From the NCBI GenBank assembly GCA_026168455.1, contig CM047425.1, positions 110,103,800-110,167,799 on the forward strand: DNA of 64,000 bases. The letters run 5' to 3'. The notes under the pieces were generated by a model. It was not told where the DNA came from. It worked only from the letters and a program-made list of their open reading frames with translations, and did no database searches. This stretch comes from Theocolax elegans (taxonomy: Eukaryota; Arthropoda; Insecta; Hymenoptera; Cerocephalidae). Shown here piece after piece: positions 24,201-40,500 of this stretch (the first letter of the stretch is position 1; each line of letters opens with the position of its first letter). A program made the position numbers and the translations under genes.

Positions 24201-27200
24201 GTACCGACATTAAAAAATTTGACTTCGAGTAGGCAAAAAGAAAAAAAATGGTGAATGAAATTAATAATTTACGTATAGAGAGAAAGAGAGAGAGATACCA
24301 AATTTATAGAACGTGTATAACCATGTTATACGACACGAATTAAATTAAAGGTTGAATCGATACACGTAGTAAAGTTGTGTGTGCACTGCACTGTTATTAT
24401 TATAACTACTAAGCCTTATGGCACCTTTTCATGTTATAAAGAGTTATTTTTAATGCAACATGATTATTTGTCGTCGTCGTCGACGTTCGTACTCGCCGTC
24501 GTCACAAAGACGCCAGTGAACATTGTACAGTTATACATATTAAGAGGCAAAACGATCACTTTTATGGGTATATACTTATATTATTTCAAAATTGATTTTT
24601 TTTCTTTACGACTCATTTTTTTTTGTAATTATCCAATTCTAAGATAGACGTTGAACTCCATTCGTTGATGGCCGATTGAAAATGACAATGATCGAATCTT
24701 CGGCAAGCTTTTAATTTAATTCGATACGATTTTTATTTATCGAATAAAGTTTCAGATAAACGATTGTCTTGTATTGATTGTATTGAAAACAAATTGTTTT
24801 TTTTTAATACGGACACGTCGTTTACAGGTATTGTTTATCCGTGGTTGTTGTCACTTTTCGCAATTTTTCTCCTTCCCCCTATCTATTTCTCCTCCTGCTA
24901 CACGTTCTCTCTTTTTATTTACTCTACACTTTTTTGGCGTACGTTTCATTCTTTTTACCCGACAATAACTGAAGGAGTCGTCGTTTGTGCGCAAGCTCGA
25001 CTTGCGGAGTCCACCTATCTCTTCACATCGGTATATATCCAATTATACTTATTGATTTTTCAAAATTTTAGAAATTTTTTTTTCAATCACGATCTAATAA
25101 GTATTGATAAATATTTTTCTTTTTGCATGTTGTTATTACACTACTTTCGAAGAATAATAATTATATATATAATACATGTTTACCTTGTTTAGACGATGTG
25201 CGCGTCATTGACATATAAATTAACAAATGAAAATATTCTCGTACGTATAACGGATAATATTTAACGTTAAAATTTCCACGGTAATCTTGGGGACATAATT
25301 TCGCTTGGGAAATGTAGGTGTACGCAGCAGCATGGCCAAAATTAGAGATAGTATTCCAGGATTACCGGGCTCTGCACCAATAAATTGACTAAAAAACTTT
25401 TCAGCGTATATTTTTATAAAAAAAAATATTTTAAATCTTTTGCACGTGTTTGTTCGCGTATGTACGTATACGACCACGCGAAAAGTAATATCACGCCCGG
25501 TTAATTAGCAAGTTTGTACGTACATGTGACTTTTATTACCACCACCAGTTTTAAGGTCACGTCGAACCTTGAGCGTATATAAGCATATGTTTTAGTTTTT
25601 ATCTATATCCCATCGGTTCCTTGCGTTTGCTTTCAACGACGTATCTCAACTTTTTTCAGATCGTTAGATTTGCCGCGTTAACTCACCATTTTTGAGTTTC
25701 TTTTTTTACGTGTGTATTTCTTAAAATAATCGGCCGATTGTTAATTCATTTAACCTTGCCTTAAAATCTTTAATTGTTGGATTTTATAATGTTATTATTT
25801 TAACTTATAAGTACTCTTATTGTGTTTCTTTTTGTCGTCATTTTTATTTATATTTAACAAATATATTTTTTATTAAAGTTGTAACATCAAATTCGTAACT
25901 GCACGTCTAAATTATTTGAGCGTTATATGTCTCGGGTGGAAAATATAAAATATAAATCCCAGTAATTTTTAGGTTTTGTTAACTCGCTTTAAGCATATGT
26001 ACATTATATATACAAAAAGTTTTAGAAAATTGATATATTTTATTAGAAAATATATACCGAGAAAAATATCTCTAAGAGCCCTATAAAATATTCGCGAATG
26101 CAGCATTGAAACGAGTGTAATCGTGTCAAGTTGTCCAACACTCGACCGCCCTTATTCCTTAGAAAAATAATATAACTCACGATGCGCTTTGTATATCTTT
26201 TCCATTAAAGATAAAATTACAAAATTTGTATTACAAAATAGTAGCCAATCTCTTTTCTCGTTGCCCTGTAGACGTACAGTCAATATACATCGGATATACG
26301 AATCACACGAACGAGCGGAACGACTGGTTGCGTACATTCGTTAACCAGCAATAGTCTATATCTTCTGAATGTGACTCACTTAATTTAAGTAACCTAATGA
26401 ATACAAAAAAAATAATATAATAATCATTAACATAATGTGTTGTTATAGGTTCCAATAGTAATCACGCGCGACACGCGATCGCATTAAACTTACAAATGCA
26501 ACCTCCTATATATAAATAAACTAAAACTAGCGTAACATTACAAAAAAAAATATCGCATTTAACCGCGCTGCTGGTCGCAGAAAAAAATCGTAACGTTAAA
26601 AAGAAAAATATCCGCATTTGCCGAGAGTCCGAAAAAAATTGAAGCATTAAATCGAGCGTATAGTCCAGTGTATGCGTGTGCGCGCGCGCGTATGTGTGGG
26701 CGCGCGCGCGCGTGTGTGTGTGTGTGTACTTGTAGCGTGTTTCGAGGCAAGGCCACATACCGTTTCTGCGCGTTTCTGTTTTTGCGCTCGTTGTTGTTAG
26801 CTTCGCCAAAACTGGACACTGGAAGCTTATCTGGATGAAAATTATAATTGCAATTGCATACAAATATATTTATCGTACACCTATACTAGGGAGAGAGGAA
26901 AGTTTAAATAACGTAATATAACGCAATCTGTTTTCTTAGCGCCGCGGTGTACAATACGTTGGGAATAACGGTGTAAAAATAACTATATCTCGTAGTATAA
27001 CGTAAGGAGATACTTACAAATTATCGTAATTTTTGTTATGTTTTGCAGTAATCTTTATACTGCCATTCTGTAAAAATGATTATATACATTTTAATATCTG
27101 GTATAAAAGGTAACGGAAATCGTGATAATCGAAGTGTATCCTCACGTTGCTACAAAATATAGTACTTTTTATTAATATACCCCATTTATCTCCTCATCAC

Positions 27201-30200
27201 TGCAGGTAGGGAATTAGTTTTAATCCGTCTATTTATAAAATAAATCATATTTTCTAACTGCAATAGGTTTGTGTAAAGGAGTTTAACTTTAACTTTCAAT
27301 TTATTAAACATCGAATCTCTTGTATTTTGTAATTCTCGATTGAGATTATTTTTCCATTTCTCTCGAGTTAATTGCCGCCTTATTCACCTTTGAGTAATAA
27401 TACCATTTTATTTCGCTTTGTTAATTTATCGATGCTGGCTCTACGTAAACTTCCATTGTCCCAGTTGAATGAAATACATTTTATTGTTAAATCAGCTGCG
27501 TTTCCTCCTTAATTTAATTAAAGTTATTCAATTCCTAGGTTTTTATGTTCATCCGAGCAGGTTGAAATTTAAAAAATATACGAAAAGTTTAATTATGGAT
27601 TTGAAGAATCAATATTACAGGAGAGACACTCGATTTAACCGATGAAAAGTTCGTGCCACCTTGATAAACGTCGTCTAATGATAACATTCAATTAACGTCT
27701 CGGTTAAAAAAAAGGAAAAAAATGGAAAAAAAAAGAAAAAAAAAAGGAAAAAAGAAAAGGTAAAGTTTTAACTTGAAATAATTTAGCGGAATAACGAGTA
27801 ACGACGATGAGGAGTTGGATGCTCTAGGAGAGATAACGAACGAACGAAAAGAAAGAAAGAAGTGCGAGGAAGCGCGCATCGAAAAGGTTGCCCGCGGCGG
27901 CACGCACAAATTTAATTAAGTTAAAGCTGCTCAATTAATCAGGAGGTAGGGTATGTTATAATGGCTCTCTCATAAATCAGTCATAGTCGACGCGTTGTCG
28001 TCCGTATATACGCATTTTGATGGATGCGTCGCCTAGGAACTATTATCAAGCGAATGGGTTTAAGCTGGCTGCGTACTACTACCACCATCCGATCGTTATA
28101 CAAATTTGTTGTCATTGGCAGTACCAGGTGTATAGTTGAATTAATTGCACGGGCATCTCCCACCTCCTCGCTCGGTAGCGTACAATACGTTTGCTCAAAC
28201 TCTACGGAGACGGGTATCTAATTAAATTTTATTCGGAGAGTCGTGTGCGTTTTATAATGCTCGGACGATAACTTAACGGCGTGATTAATCAATTAACGCT
28301 ACTCTACAATATAATTGATTATTATCGACACTACTCGTCCTCCTCGCTATGGATGGAAATCCATATATATATATATATACATATCCCAACGAGATTGCGT
28401 AATCATCGACGGTGTCATTCATTTTTGTTAATTACCGAGGATGTTCCGAGCTCGAGCGCGCATTCGCGTTGAAACAACGATTACCATTATTTCTTTCATT
28501 TTTTACGACGCGTTCGACAATTCGTACACAAAAAATCCAACTTTACTCGTGTATTGCGCAGTCGGCTCACGTACATTAGATATACAGTATCTTTAAATGA
28601 CTTTGCAAATATTCTTATATATTTTGAGGAATCGCTGATTACACGGCGTACCTGCAGTTACGTAATACATAAACGTAAACGTAAATGTAATTTATCGTAT
28701 CGTTATTTTCTAACGGATCATAAACGGAATAAAAAGTTTCGATAGAATTGGAACCAATCGCAAGCGCAAAATCATAAAACGAAGCATACACTTAAGTGCC
28801 GATAATAAAAGCTCGGAAAGCTTTCGTTACTCAGAAGTGCGTTTCGTGTAAAAATCATAAAAACTTGGCGGCGGCAGCGTTGTCGTCGTCGTAGTCGTCG
28901 TCGTAGTCGTCGTCGTACTCTTTTTTAGCTCTTTAACCATTGTCTAACAATGTACGATCGATTGCCTGTGCGCTACTCTACCCTGAATGCTATATACGTA
29001 TACTCGACCACCCAATTATGTACGACCTTGACTCTGATGCCCGCGCCATGTGACATTAGGAAAAAAAAGTGAAAAATTATATTTGCACCGTCAAACATTT
29101 TGCGTCGTTATTTCAATTTGCTTCGATTAATTTGATATTTGATACAGATTGTATTGTTCGTCGCAAGTTTATGTGTGTTAAGGTTATTACCTGATTGATC
29201 GATGACCCAAGTCGGTTGAATATCGCTCTGGTACAACGACACTAATGACACGTTTTTAGATTTATTATTATTATTATTACTATTATCATTGTAAACAATA
29301 TTATGATTATTATTTCGGACATGTTATCTATATATGTTTAAGAGATAGTTTATTAATCCATGTAATTTAAATTTGTATGCTTAATTTATCGATCTCGCGC
29401 GCGCACTAAATAAACGCGTTAACTAAATTTAGAAATTGTAATTCCATAATATTCATATTTTGATAATAAATCTAGTGGTGATTATTAAATTGTAATATCA
29501 ATAATATTAGGATGTCGAGTAATTTCCAATTTTCCTGAATTAAACTGCATTGTAAATTAATAAAAGAGCTAGTGATTAATTATATTAATTCTCTTTGGAC
29601 GATACGAGTGACTTGTACATTTGATAAACAGTTATCTTTCGTTTCGTTAGTTTCTAGCGTCATCGTATACTTGGCGAACGTATTTCGACTCGTAACATTT
29701 CTTTACGAGAGATATCTAGATATTTTTTTCTCTCTCAGCAGTTTTACACAAATAACTCACTTTTTGTTTGTTACGAAATTTCCGAAGTCAGCAATTTCCA
29801 ATTCTTCCGAAATAAATCGACTCTAATTCGACATTTGATTTCTCGATTGCTCAACATATATAGAATATAGATTGCGAAGATCAAATCTCGCTGTTCCTTA
29901 AATTTGCTGAATTTTAAAAAAGTAGTTGACTGCAGGAGATCGCTTACGTTATCGCTCCAAAGGGTGTAATATTATTATTTACTAATTTGATTTGAATAGG
30001 TTCTCTCGATGAAACCGCAAATATATGTATGCGTCTATAAGTCAAAAAGATACGATTGATTGAAGTTTAATATTAATTGTATTCAAGTGTCCCTCTTATG
30101 CTGTCTCAAGTTACTTTTGAGTCGAAATTTTAGAGAACGTAGTCGATCCAAACCAAGCCAAGGGTTTGTAACGTATAACTCGATGATTATAGGACCATCT

Positions 30201-30388
30201 AGGCGAAATGTAGACTATAAGCACTATTACCAGCAGTAAATAATTCGATAAGCCAGAAAAGTGATTACCTACCGGCAACTAATTAGCTTTGTCCCTGACT
30301 GGATAGACGGGGGAATCGATATTATCATGTAGATGATTGGATTAACCGGTTCGATTTACTCCTCTTTCCTCATCCTGTACGATGTAAC

Positions 30389-30447
<59 letters not shown>

Positions 30448-33400
30448 ACACCTACGAACCGCCAGCCTTAACAATCGTCACCGTATTAGTACAATCGCTA
30501 CTCGAACCGACGATCGAACCGCAACGTTGCGGGATGCTTATCCACTCGTAGGTCATCTGCACTGTAATCATTTACTTTCCGTGGCTTATCGTTTACCTGT
30601 CCTAGTATTACTCGTTACGAGAGAAACCCTGTCGGATATATCGGACTATTTTGATGAATGATCCGAGCACCGGATAATTATAATATATGATTATCTCGCG
30701 AATATTTTCTGCAATAATTTCGTGTCAAATGATACGACGAATCGTTACGTTGTTTTATAATTCGTTTTCTCTTCTCCGCGGACTTTACGCAAATTTTTCT
30801 CATTTTGACCAATGGTAGACGTGTGTTTAACTTGCTTTAACCTGCTTCACTTTGTTAACTCTTTAAACACTATGATTGCGTATCCATTATAAAAAAAATG
30901 AATAAAAAAAATAAATCTGGTCTCTCAACTTTCGTCAACTGTCGTTCTGTCTCTAAAATTTCGAGTAAACAGAGGTAAGGAAAACAAAGTTTAGAGATTT
31001 GACACTGGTATATATATATTGGTATACATATATACATGGTATGATTTTCATAATACGGAAGTCGAATGTTCCGACGAGGTTTCCGATCGGTATCGAATTC
31101 ACTCGGTGAGTTGCATCCAAGCTGGTCTTGACAGCTTCGGGATCGGCTTTCTCGCCATCGTCTCGCACACAAGATCACGAGATCATTTCGATGCGGACGG
31201 GGAAGAATATCAGTTTACCGTAAGGACAAACTTTTCTTCTTCGAGAAATAAAATGGATCAACGGGGAATTATGAAAGTATTGTAAACGGTCGTTTAATCG
31301 AAAAAATATCTGTTTACCTATCGACACTCGGTGTATTAATACTGATGTACAAAATATGAATGTGAAAAGTATTACATCAAAAATATTATGACAGGATTTA
31401 AAAACTCCTTTTAATTCATTTAATGTAATGGTTCTTATTATTATCATAAATATGCATTTTATTAACGAAGAAAATCGAAATATATAAAACATTATCAATC
31501 AAATTATTATTCAAAATATCAAAATACGAATGAATGTATCGTGTTTTTTTTATTCTATTTCGAATAAAATATTGTATGCAACGACAGAGTTTAAAAAAAA
31601 TAATCTATTTCCTGTTTGCGTAAAAAATTGACTTATTAAGCTCCAAAGAGTTTGCAAACACTTAATCTTCGAAGCATTAAAGGTTTTAACGTTGGCTCAA
31701 CTCTCTTCGCGGCTCGAGCTAAATGAGAGGTTTATATATATATACACGCATCAGAATAGTAGTAATAGCCTCTCTTTGATTTCGTTTTCCCCTATTCATT
31801 GACGCCTATTCGCACGTGTAATTGGCCTTTGTATCGCTGTGATTAAAATCTCTCTTTGTACCGTCACTTTGTTTTACATCTCCTCTTTATGTATTTCCCG
31901 ACATGTCAATGCACCTTCTATGCAATTTCGGTGTAATTTTGGAATTATCGAATCTCCCCTTCTTTCGATGACTGTGACAATATTGGTACCCCGTTTAATC
32001 GTTAAATACGTGCTGACTTACGCGAGGCTTCAACAATTTCATCTATGCAACTAGCACTAGGGTTATTTTGGTCAATGCTAGCGTGTAAAATTGTAGTTTT
32101 ACGTTTATAATTATGTGCAAATAATACGATGATCTGCAATATGCAGCTTGTTTCGACGTACCCGCATTTCTATTTGACAGGACGATGTCGAGTGTTTTCG
32201 AATATTATTCTGTATTTTATAAATATAAGATAAATATATTTAACAACGTTATATGAAGATTTTCTTTTCTACAATATTATGCCGAAAACAACGTATATAA
32301 TTTTTTTGAGTATTAAATAATAGACATTAATAATACGAAAATAAATTTCAAGGATTTCAACGAAATTTTAAAATACGGACATGCACTTTTTTGTTTTTAA
32401 GATTAAGTGCGCATGCAAATGCCACGACGGTTTGAATATTGAAATGCGCGCACGTTGTTTTTTTTTAGTATAACTATGCAGTAAATGTTCTACGAATGCA
32501 AATAGAGAAACTTGAATGCACGTCGTACATACTCTACCTTTACATTTTGAATTATTTTTAAAAATAAAAAGTGATCGCGACTTCCTCAATATATATCTGC
32601 ACTTCTGTAAAAGTAAATATTTTAAAGCAATGGTGGTAGATCAATTTTCTGACCACTAGGCGCTTTACGCGCATGATTATGCGTGAGAGTTTTTTTATTA
32701 AATTCGTGTGCATCCTATATGAACAAACTACATTAAACTTAATTTTTTTTCTCTGATAAAATTATACAAACGTATCACCAAATTTCAGTCGTTCTCATCA
32801 CGGCTTCTTTTTTATCGTGCCTATTGTCGCACTCCGTGTTAATGTACAATAGCGCATTCTTTTGTTCTCTGCTTTTTCACTTCGAAAGCTTTTTTTCTAT
32901 TTCCTTTTTTTACGAGGAATTAGTTTACTAGAATATAAGCGAGGAATTTTTAGAGCTGCACACACATTTTTACGAGTCAATTGTTATTGTTTATCTGCAG
33001 TCTTTTTGATATATTCATTCTTGTTTAATGAATTATGTCTAGACTGGCATTCAATTGAAATACTAGGGAAAAATGTATCGTTTGCCTGTAATAGAAAAAT
33101 TCGGGATAGTAAATTGTCCAATAATTCTCGAATAACATACTTATATATACATATATATTTATATTACGTTAAATAATTAATGAAACTTAATATTTAACAG
33201 AGAATGTATATTCCGCTCGGAAGCAAAGGTATATTAACACTGGATAATTTATACACTGATACGATTGAATGTTAAACAAACAAAAAAATATTGTCTCGAT
33301 AGACATATTTCGGCGTGGACGCGAGAAAGAGAGAGAATCGATAAGTTTGAACGCTCGTTGTGTATACGTGCAATCCATGTCGCGATAGTTCCGATTCGCG

Positions 33401-34375
33401 CTGTCCAGAGTTTATCCTGATTTATTGGCCCGATGTTGAACATTCGACGAGTCTTGTTGTTTATGCGAATGCCAAATATCGTTGATCTATGGTCCACGTA
33501 ACAAATGTGTGTTTTACCTATCTACCCTCCGTGAAAATTCTTTTTTTTTAGTGAAAGTTGTCGGTATATTTATTTTAATACTATTACGGTTTCCCGAGTG
33601 TTCGAAAGTCTATTGGAAAACGTTAATACAGTAACTTAATATTATTAACTACGGTCGATAGTGAAAATCGATACGTACCGTTACCTTTTTTTTCTCTTCC
33701 ACGCTAAAAGCGAGCGGTGGTTAAAGGAAAAGTAAATTTTGACGCTAAATAGACAGTTTAATATAGTCAGGTGAACGTTAAATTTTATTACATTGGAACA
33801 ATATCGTAGAATAAAGTTGTCGATTATTACAATTTGCACCTAGATCGATTGATAGTGTTCAGGGTTGGCAGTGTGTTTACGGCCCGTCTGGTTCACATTG
33901 TCCGTTGTGATGCGCCGCTCCTATTTTGTTATCAAATCTCGGTATATACGTTTTGTTATGATAATAGATCCTCCTACGTATAATGGCTGCAAATAGATCA
34001 AGTTGATATAACCGCATAATAATTAATCGCGAATCCATAAATTTCCATATTTTTAAAAAATGTAGTAACACCATAGAGAGGGAGAAAAAATAATATGTAA
34101 AAGCTTCTCGATTAATCGGTCAAACGTTTAACGAAGTAACAGCAGTCATCATATTAGATTCTCTGGTGTGATACGTACGACGGAAAAAATCTGATGTCAA
34201 TGAGCAAAACTAATTAAAATATGGAAATTGATACAGTTGATAATTACAACGATAATCGAACGCTGAACACATAATCCTCCCACGCACAAAGTGAAGAAGT
34301 CGTATTAATTATCGTCCCGATCTTCTTAATACAATTTCGTCCGTACAATTACTTATATGTCGGTGAAGCTAGCCG
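21290..34375 (+). other. Neurobeachin intron, part 1
   Basis: About 13 kb without a supported exon. 21300-21660 is CT-rich and CpG-rich next to the donor site; the rest is AT-rich. Microsatellites are (TG)n at 22020-22041, CG/TG at 26672-26728, an A-rich tract at 27705-27765, GTC/GTA repeats at 28875-28920, TTA at 29260-29285 and (CT)n at 30390-30444. Open frames here are short, AT-driven and without family resemblance. Confidence 0.65.
30390..30444 (+). repeat. (CT)n microsatellite
   Basis: Uninterrupted CT dinucleotides, about 55 bp, in the neurobeachin intron. Confidence 0.9.
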
Positions 34376-34530
34376 CCTCGCACTTAGCCGCCTCCAGGGA
34401 CGAAACTGTAGCGGGGCCCCGGGAAGAAATATTTTGTATTTATCGCCAAATAACGCATCTAAACGATTTCTTTTACATGACCTACACCATTATTAGAGAA
34501 AACAATAATATATAAGTTTTACGCTTTATA
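34376..34530 (+). repeat. Left terminal inverted repeat, 155 bp
   Basis: Base-for-base reverse complement of 47004-47158, as read by eye along its whole length. It contains the GC-rich block GCGGGGCCCCGGG and ends inward in CTTTATACAATTTG. That end resembles the satellite's CTTTTTACAATTTG, so the array appears to begin seamlessly from it. Confidence 0.9.
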
Positions 34531-37500
34531 CAATTTGTTTATTTAAATAATTAATTAGCGAAAATCTGACGTTTTCGACTTCTTTGCTTTATATCTCACG
34601 ATGTAACGGGGCGGCTATACTGAAATTTTGTATACAACTAGTTAGGAGTATCAGAAAGACAGCCCACTTGGTCCCGACCCGGCACACTTTTTACAATTTG
34701 TTTATTTAAATAATTAATTAGCGAAAATCTGACGTTTTCGACTTCTTTGCTTTATATCTCACGATGTAACGGGGCGGCTATACTGAAATTTTGTATACAA
34801 CTAGTTAGGAGTATCAGAAAGACAGCCCACTTGGTCCCAACCCGGCACACTTTTTACAATTTGTTTATTTAAATAATTAATTAGCGAAAATCTGACGTTT
34901 TCGACTTCTTTGCTTTATATCTCACGATGTAACGGGGCTGCTATACTGAAATTTTGTATACAACTAGTTAGGAGTATCAGAAAGACAGCCCACTTGGTCC
35001 CGACCCGGCACACTTTTTACAATTTGTTTATTTAAATAATTAATTAGCGAAAATCTGACGTTTTCGACTTCTTTGCTTTATATCTCACGATGTAACGGGG
35101 CGGCTATACTGAAATTTTGTATACAACTAGTTAGGAGTATCAGAAAGACAGCCCACTTGGTCCCAACCCGGCACACTTTTTACAATTTGTTTATTTAAAT
35201 AATTAATTAGCGAAAATCTGACGTTTTCGACTTCTTTGCTTTATATCTCACGATGTAACGGGGAGGCTGCGATGAAATTTTGCATACAACTAGCTAAGAG
35301 GATTAGAAAGACAGCCCACTTGGTCCCGAACCAGCACACTTTTTACAATTTGTTTATTTAAATAATTAATTAGCGAAAATCTGACGTTTTCGACTTCTTT
35401 GCTTTATATCTCACGATGTAACGGGGCGGCTATACTGAAATTTTGTATACAACTAGTTAGGAGTATCAGAAAGACAGCCCGCTTGGTCCCGACCCGCACA
35501 CTTTTTACAATTTGTTTATTTAAATAATTAATTAGCGAAAATCTGACGTTTTCGACTTCTTTGCTTTATATCTCACGATGTAACGGGGCGGCTATACTGA
35601 AATTTTGTATACAACTAGTTAGGAGTATCAGAAAGACAGCCCACTTGGTCCCAACCCGGCACAATTTTTCCAATTTGTTTATTTAAATAATTAATTAGCG
35701 AAAATCTGACGTTTTCGACTTCTTTGCTTTTATCTCACGATGTAACGGGGCGGCTATACTGAAATTTTGTATACAACTAGTTAGGAGTATCAGAAAGACA
35801 GCCCACTTGGTCCCGACCCGGCACACTTTTTACAATTTGTTTATTTAAATAATTAATTAGCGAAAATCTGACGTTTTCGACTTCTTTGCTTTATATCTCA
35901 CGATGTAACGGGGCGGCTATACTGAAATTTTGTATACAACTAGTTAGGAGTATCAGAAAGACAGCCCACTTGGTCCCAACCCGGCACACTTTTTACAATT
36001 TGTTTATTTAAATAATTAATTAGCGAAAATCTGACGTTTTCGACTTCTTTGCTTTATATCTCACGATGTAACGGGGCGGCTATACTGAAATTTTGTATAC
36101 AACTAGTTAGGAGTATCAGAAAGACAGCCCACTTGGTCCCGACCCGGCACACTTTTTACAATTTGTTTATTTAAATAATTAATTAGCGAAAATCTGACGT
36201 TTTCGACTTCTTTGCTTTATATCTCACGATGTAACGGGGCGGCTATACTGAAATTTTGTATACAACTAGTTAGGAGTATCAGAAAGACAGCCCACTTGGT
36301 CCCGACCCGGCACACTTTTTACAATTTGTTTATTTAAATAATTAATTAGCGAAAATCTGACGTTTTCGACTTCTTTGCTTTATATCTCACGATGTAACGG
36401 GGGCGGCTATACTGAAATTTTGTATACAACTAGTTAGGAGTATCAGAAAGACAGCCCACTTGGTCCCAACCCGGCACACTTTTTACAATTTGTTTATTTA
36501 AATAATTAATTAGCGAAAATCTGACGTTTTCGACTTCTTTGCTTTATATCTCACGATGTAACGGGGCGGCTATACTGAAATTTTGTATACAACTAGTTAG
36601 GAGTATCAGAAAGACAGCCCACTTGGTCCCGACCCGGCACACTTTTTACAATTTGTTTATTTAAATAATTAATTAGCGAAAATCTGACGTTTTCGACTTC
36701 TTTGCTTTATATCTCACGATGTAACGGGGCGGCTATACTGAAATTTTGTATACAACTAGTTAGGAGTATCAGAAAGACAGCCCACTTGGTCCCAACCCGG
36801 CACACTTTTTACAATTTGTTTATTTAAATAATTAATTAGCGAAAATCTGACGTTTTCGACTTCTTTGCTTTATATCTCACGATGTAACGGGGAGGCTGCG
36901 ATGAAATTTGCATACAACTAGCTAAGAGGATTAGAAAGACAGCCCACTTGGTCCCGACCCGCACACTTTTTACAATTTGTTTATTTAAATAATTAATTAG
37001 CGAAAATCTGACGTTTTCGACTTCTTTGCTTTATATCTCACGATGTAACGGGGCGGCTATACTGAAATTTGTATACAACTAGTTAGGAGTATCAGAAAGA
37101 CAGCCCAGCTTGGTCCCGACCCGGCACACTTTTTACAATTTGTTTATTTAAATAATTAATTAGCGAAAATCTGACGTTTTCGACTTCTTTGCTTTATATC
37201 TCACGATGTAACGGGGCGGCTATACTGAAATTTTGTATACAACTAGTTAGGAGTATCAGAAAGACAGCCCACTTGGTCCCAACCCGGCACACTTTTACAA
37301 TTTGTTTATTTAAATAATTAATTAGCGAAAATCTGACGTTTTCGACTTCTTTGCTTTATATCTCACGATGTAACGGGGCGGCTATACTGAAATTTTGTAT
37401 ACAACTAGTTAGGAGTATCAGAAAGACAGCCACTTGGTCCCGACCCGGCACACTTTTTACAATTTGTTTATTTAAATAATTAATTAGCGAAAATCTGACG

Positions 37501-40500
37501 TTTCGACTTCTTTGCTTTATATCTCACGATGTAACGGGGCGGCTATACTGAAATTTTGTATACAACTAGCTTAGGAGTATCAGAAAGACAGCCCACTTGG
37601 TCCCGACCCGGCACACTTTTTACAATTTGTTTATTTAAATAATTAATTAGCGAAAATCTGACGTTTTCGACTTCTTTGCTTTATATCTCACGATGTAACG
37701 GGGCGGCTATACTGAAATTTTGCATACAACTAGCTAGGAGTATAGAAAGACAGCCCACTTGGTCCCGAACCCGGCACACTTTTTACAATTTGTTTATTTA
37801 AATAATTAATTAGCGAAAATCTGACGTTTTCGACTTCTTTGCTTTATATCTCACGATGTAACGGGGCGGCTATACTGAAATTTTGTATACAACTAGTTAG
37901 GAGTATCAGAAAGACAGCCCACTTGGTCCCGACCCGGCACACTTTTTACAATTTGTTTATTTAAATAATTAATTAGCGAAAATCTGACGTTTTCGACTTC
38001 TTTGCTTTATATCTCACGATGTAACGGGGCGGCTATACTGAAATTTTGTATACAACTAGTTAGGAGTATCAGAAAGACAGCCCACTTGGTCCCACCCGGC
38101 ACACTTTTTACAATTTGTTTATTTAAATAATTAATTAGCGAAAATCTGACGTTTTCGACTTCTTTGCTTTATATCTCACGATGTAACGGGGCGGCTATAC
38201 TGAAATTTTGTATACAACTAGCTAGGAGTATCAGAAAGACAGCCCACTTGGTCCCGACCCGGCACACTTTTTACAATTTGTTTATTTAAATAATTAATTA
38301 GCGAAAATCTGACGTTTTCGACTTCTTTGCTTTATATCTCACGATGTAACGGGGCGGCTATACTGAAATTTTGTATACAACTAGCTAGGAGTATCAGAAA
38401 GACAGCCCACTTGGTCCCGAACCCGGCACACTTTTTACAATTTGTTTATTTAAATAATTAATTAGCGAAAATCTGACGTTTTCGACTTCTTTGCTTTATA
38501 TCTCACGATGTAACGGGGCGGCTATACTGAAATTTTGTATACAACTAGTTAGGAGTATCAGAAAGACAGCCCACTTGGTCCCGAACCCGGCACACTTTTT
38601 ACAATTTGTTTATTTAAATAATTAATTAGCGAAAATCTGACGTTTTCGACTTCTTTGCTTTATATCTCACGATGTAACGGGGCGGCTATACTGAAATTTT
38701 GTATACAACTAGTTAGGAGTATCAGAAAGACAGCCCACTTGGTCCCGACCCGGCACACTTTTTACAATTTGTTTATTTAAATAATTAATTAGCGAAAATC
38801 TGACGTTTTCGACTTCTTTGCTTTATATCTCACGATGTAACGGGGCGGCTATACTGAAATTTTGTATACAACTAGCTAGGAGTATCAGAAAGACAGCCCA
38901 CTTGGTCCCGAACCCGGCACACTTTTTACAATTTGTTTATTTAAATAATTAATTAGCGAAAATCTGACGTTTTCGACTTCTTTGCTTTATATCTCACGAT
39001 GTAACGGGGCGGCTATACTGAAATTTTGTATACAACTAGTTAGGAGTATCAGAAAGACAGCCCACTTGGTCCCGACCCGGCACACTTTTTACAATTTGTT
39101 TATTTAAATAATTAATTAGCGAAAATCTGACGTTTTCGACTTCTTTGCTTTATATCTCACGATGTAACGGGGCGGCTATACTGAAATTTTGTATACAACT
39201 AGCTTAGGAGTATCAGAAAGACAGCCCACTTGGTCCCAACCGGCACACTTTTTACAATTTGTTTATTTAAATAATTAATTAGCGAAAATCTGACGTTTTC
39301 GACTTCTTTGCTTTATATCTCACGATGTAACGGGGCGGCTATACTGAAATTTTGTATACAACTAGTTAGGAGTATCAGAAAGACAGCCCACTTGGTCCCG
39401 ACCCGGCACACTTTTTACAATTTGTTTATTTAAATAATTAATTAGCGAAAATCTGACGTTTTCGACTTCTTTGCTTTATATCTCACGATGTAACGGGGCG
39501 GCTATACTGAAATTTTGTATACAACTAGTTAGGAGTATCAGAAAGACAGCCCACTTGGTCCCGAACCCGGCACACTTTTTACAATTTGTTTATTTAAATA
39601 ATTAATTAGCGAAAATCTGACGTTTTCGACTTCTTTGCTTTATATCTCACGATGTAACGGGGCGGCTATACTGAAATTTTGTATACAACTAGTTAGGAGT
39701 ATCAGAAAGACAGCCCACTTGGTCCCAACCCGGCACACTTTTTACAATTTGTTTATTTAAATAATTAATTAGCGAAAATCTGACGTTTTCGACTTCTTTG
39801 CTTTATATCTCACGATGTAACGGGGCGGCTATACTGAAATTTTGTATACAACTAGTTAGGAGTATCAGAAAGACAGCCCACTTGGTCCCGACCCGGCACA
39901 CTTTTTACAATTTGTTTATTTAAATAATTAATTAGCGAAAATCTGACGTTTTCGACTTCTTTGCTTTATATCTCACGATGTAACGGGGCGGCTGCTACTG
40001 AAATTTTGTATACAACTAGCTAGGAGTATCAGAAAGACAGCCCACTTGGTCCCGACCCGGCACACTTTTTACAATTTGTTTATTTAAATAATTAATTAGC
40101 GAAAATCTGACGTTTTCGACTTCTTTGCTTTATATCTCACGATGTAACGGGGAGGCTGCTACTGAAATTTTGCATACAACTAGCTAAGAGTATCAGAAAG
40201 ACAGCCCACTTGGTCCCGACCCGGCACACTTTTTACAATTTGTTTATTTAAATAATTAATTAGCGAAAATCTGACGTTTTCGACTTCTTTGCTTTATATC
40301 TCACGATGTAACGGGGCGGCTATACTGAAATTTTGTATACAACTAGTTAGGAGTATCAGAAAGACAGCCCACTTGGTCCCAGACCCGGCACACTTTTTAC
40401 AATTTGTTTATTTAAATAATTAATTAGCGAAAATCTGACGTTTTCGACTTCTTTGCTTTATATCTCACGATGTAACGGGGCGGCTATACTGAAATTTTGT

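Noticed and set aside
33860..33885. TGGCAGTGTG resembling the 5' end of miR-34
   Set aside because: Only the seed-like start matches; the rest differs and no convincing hairpin partner was seen.
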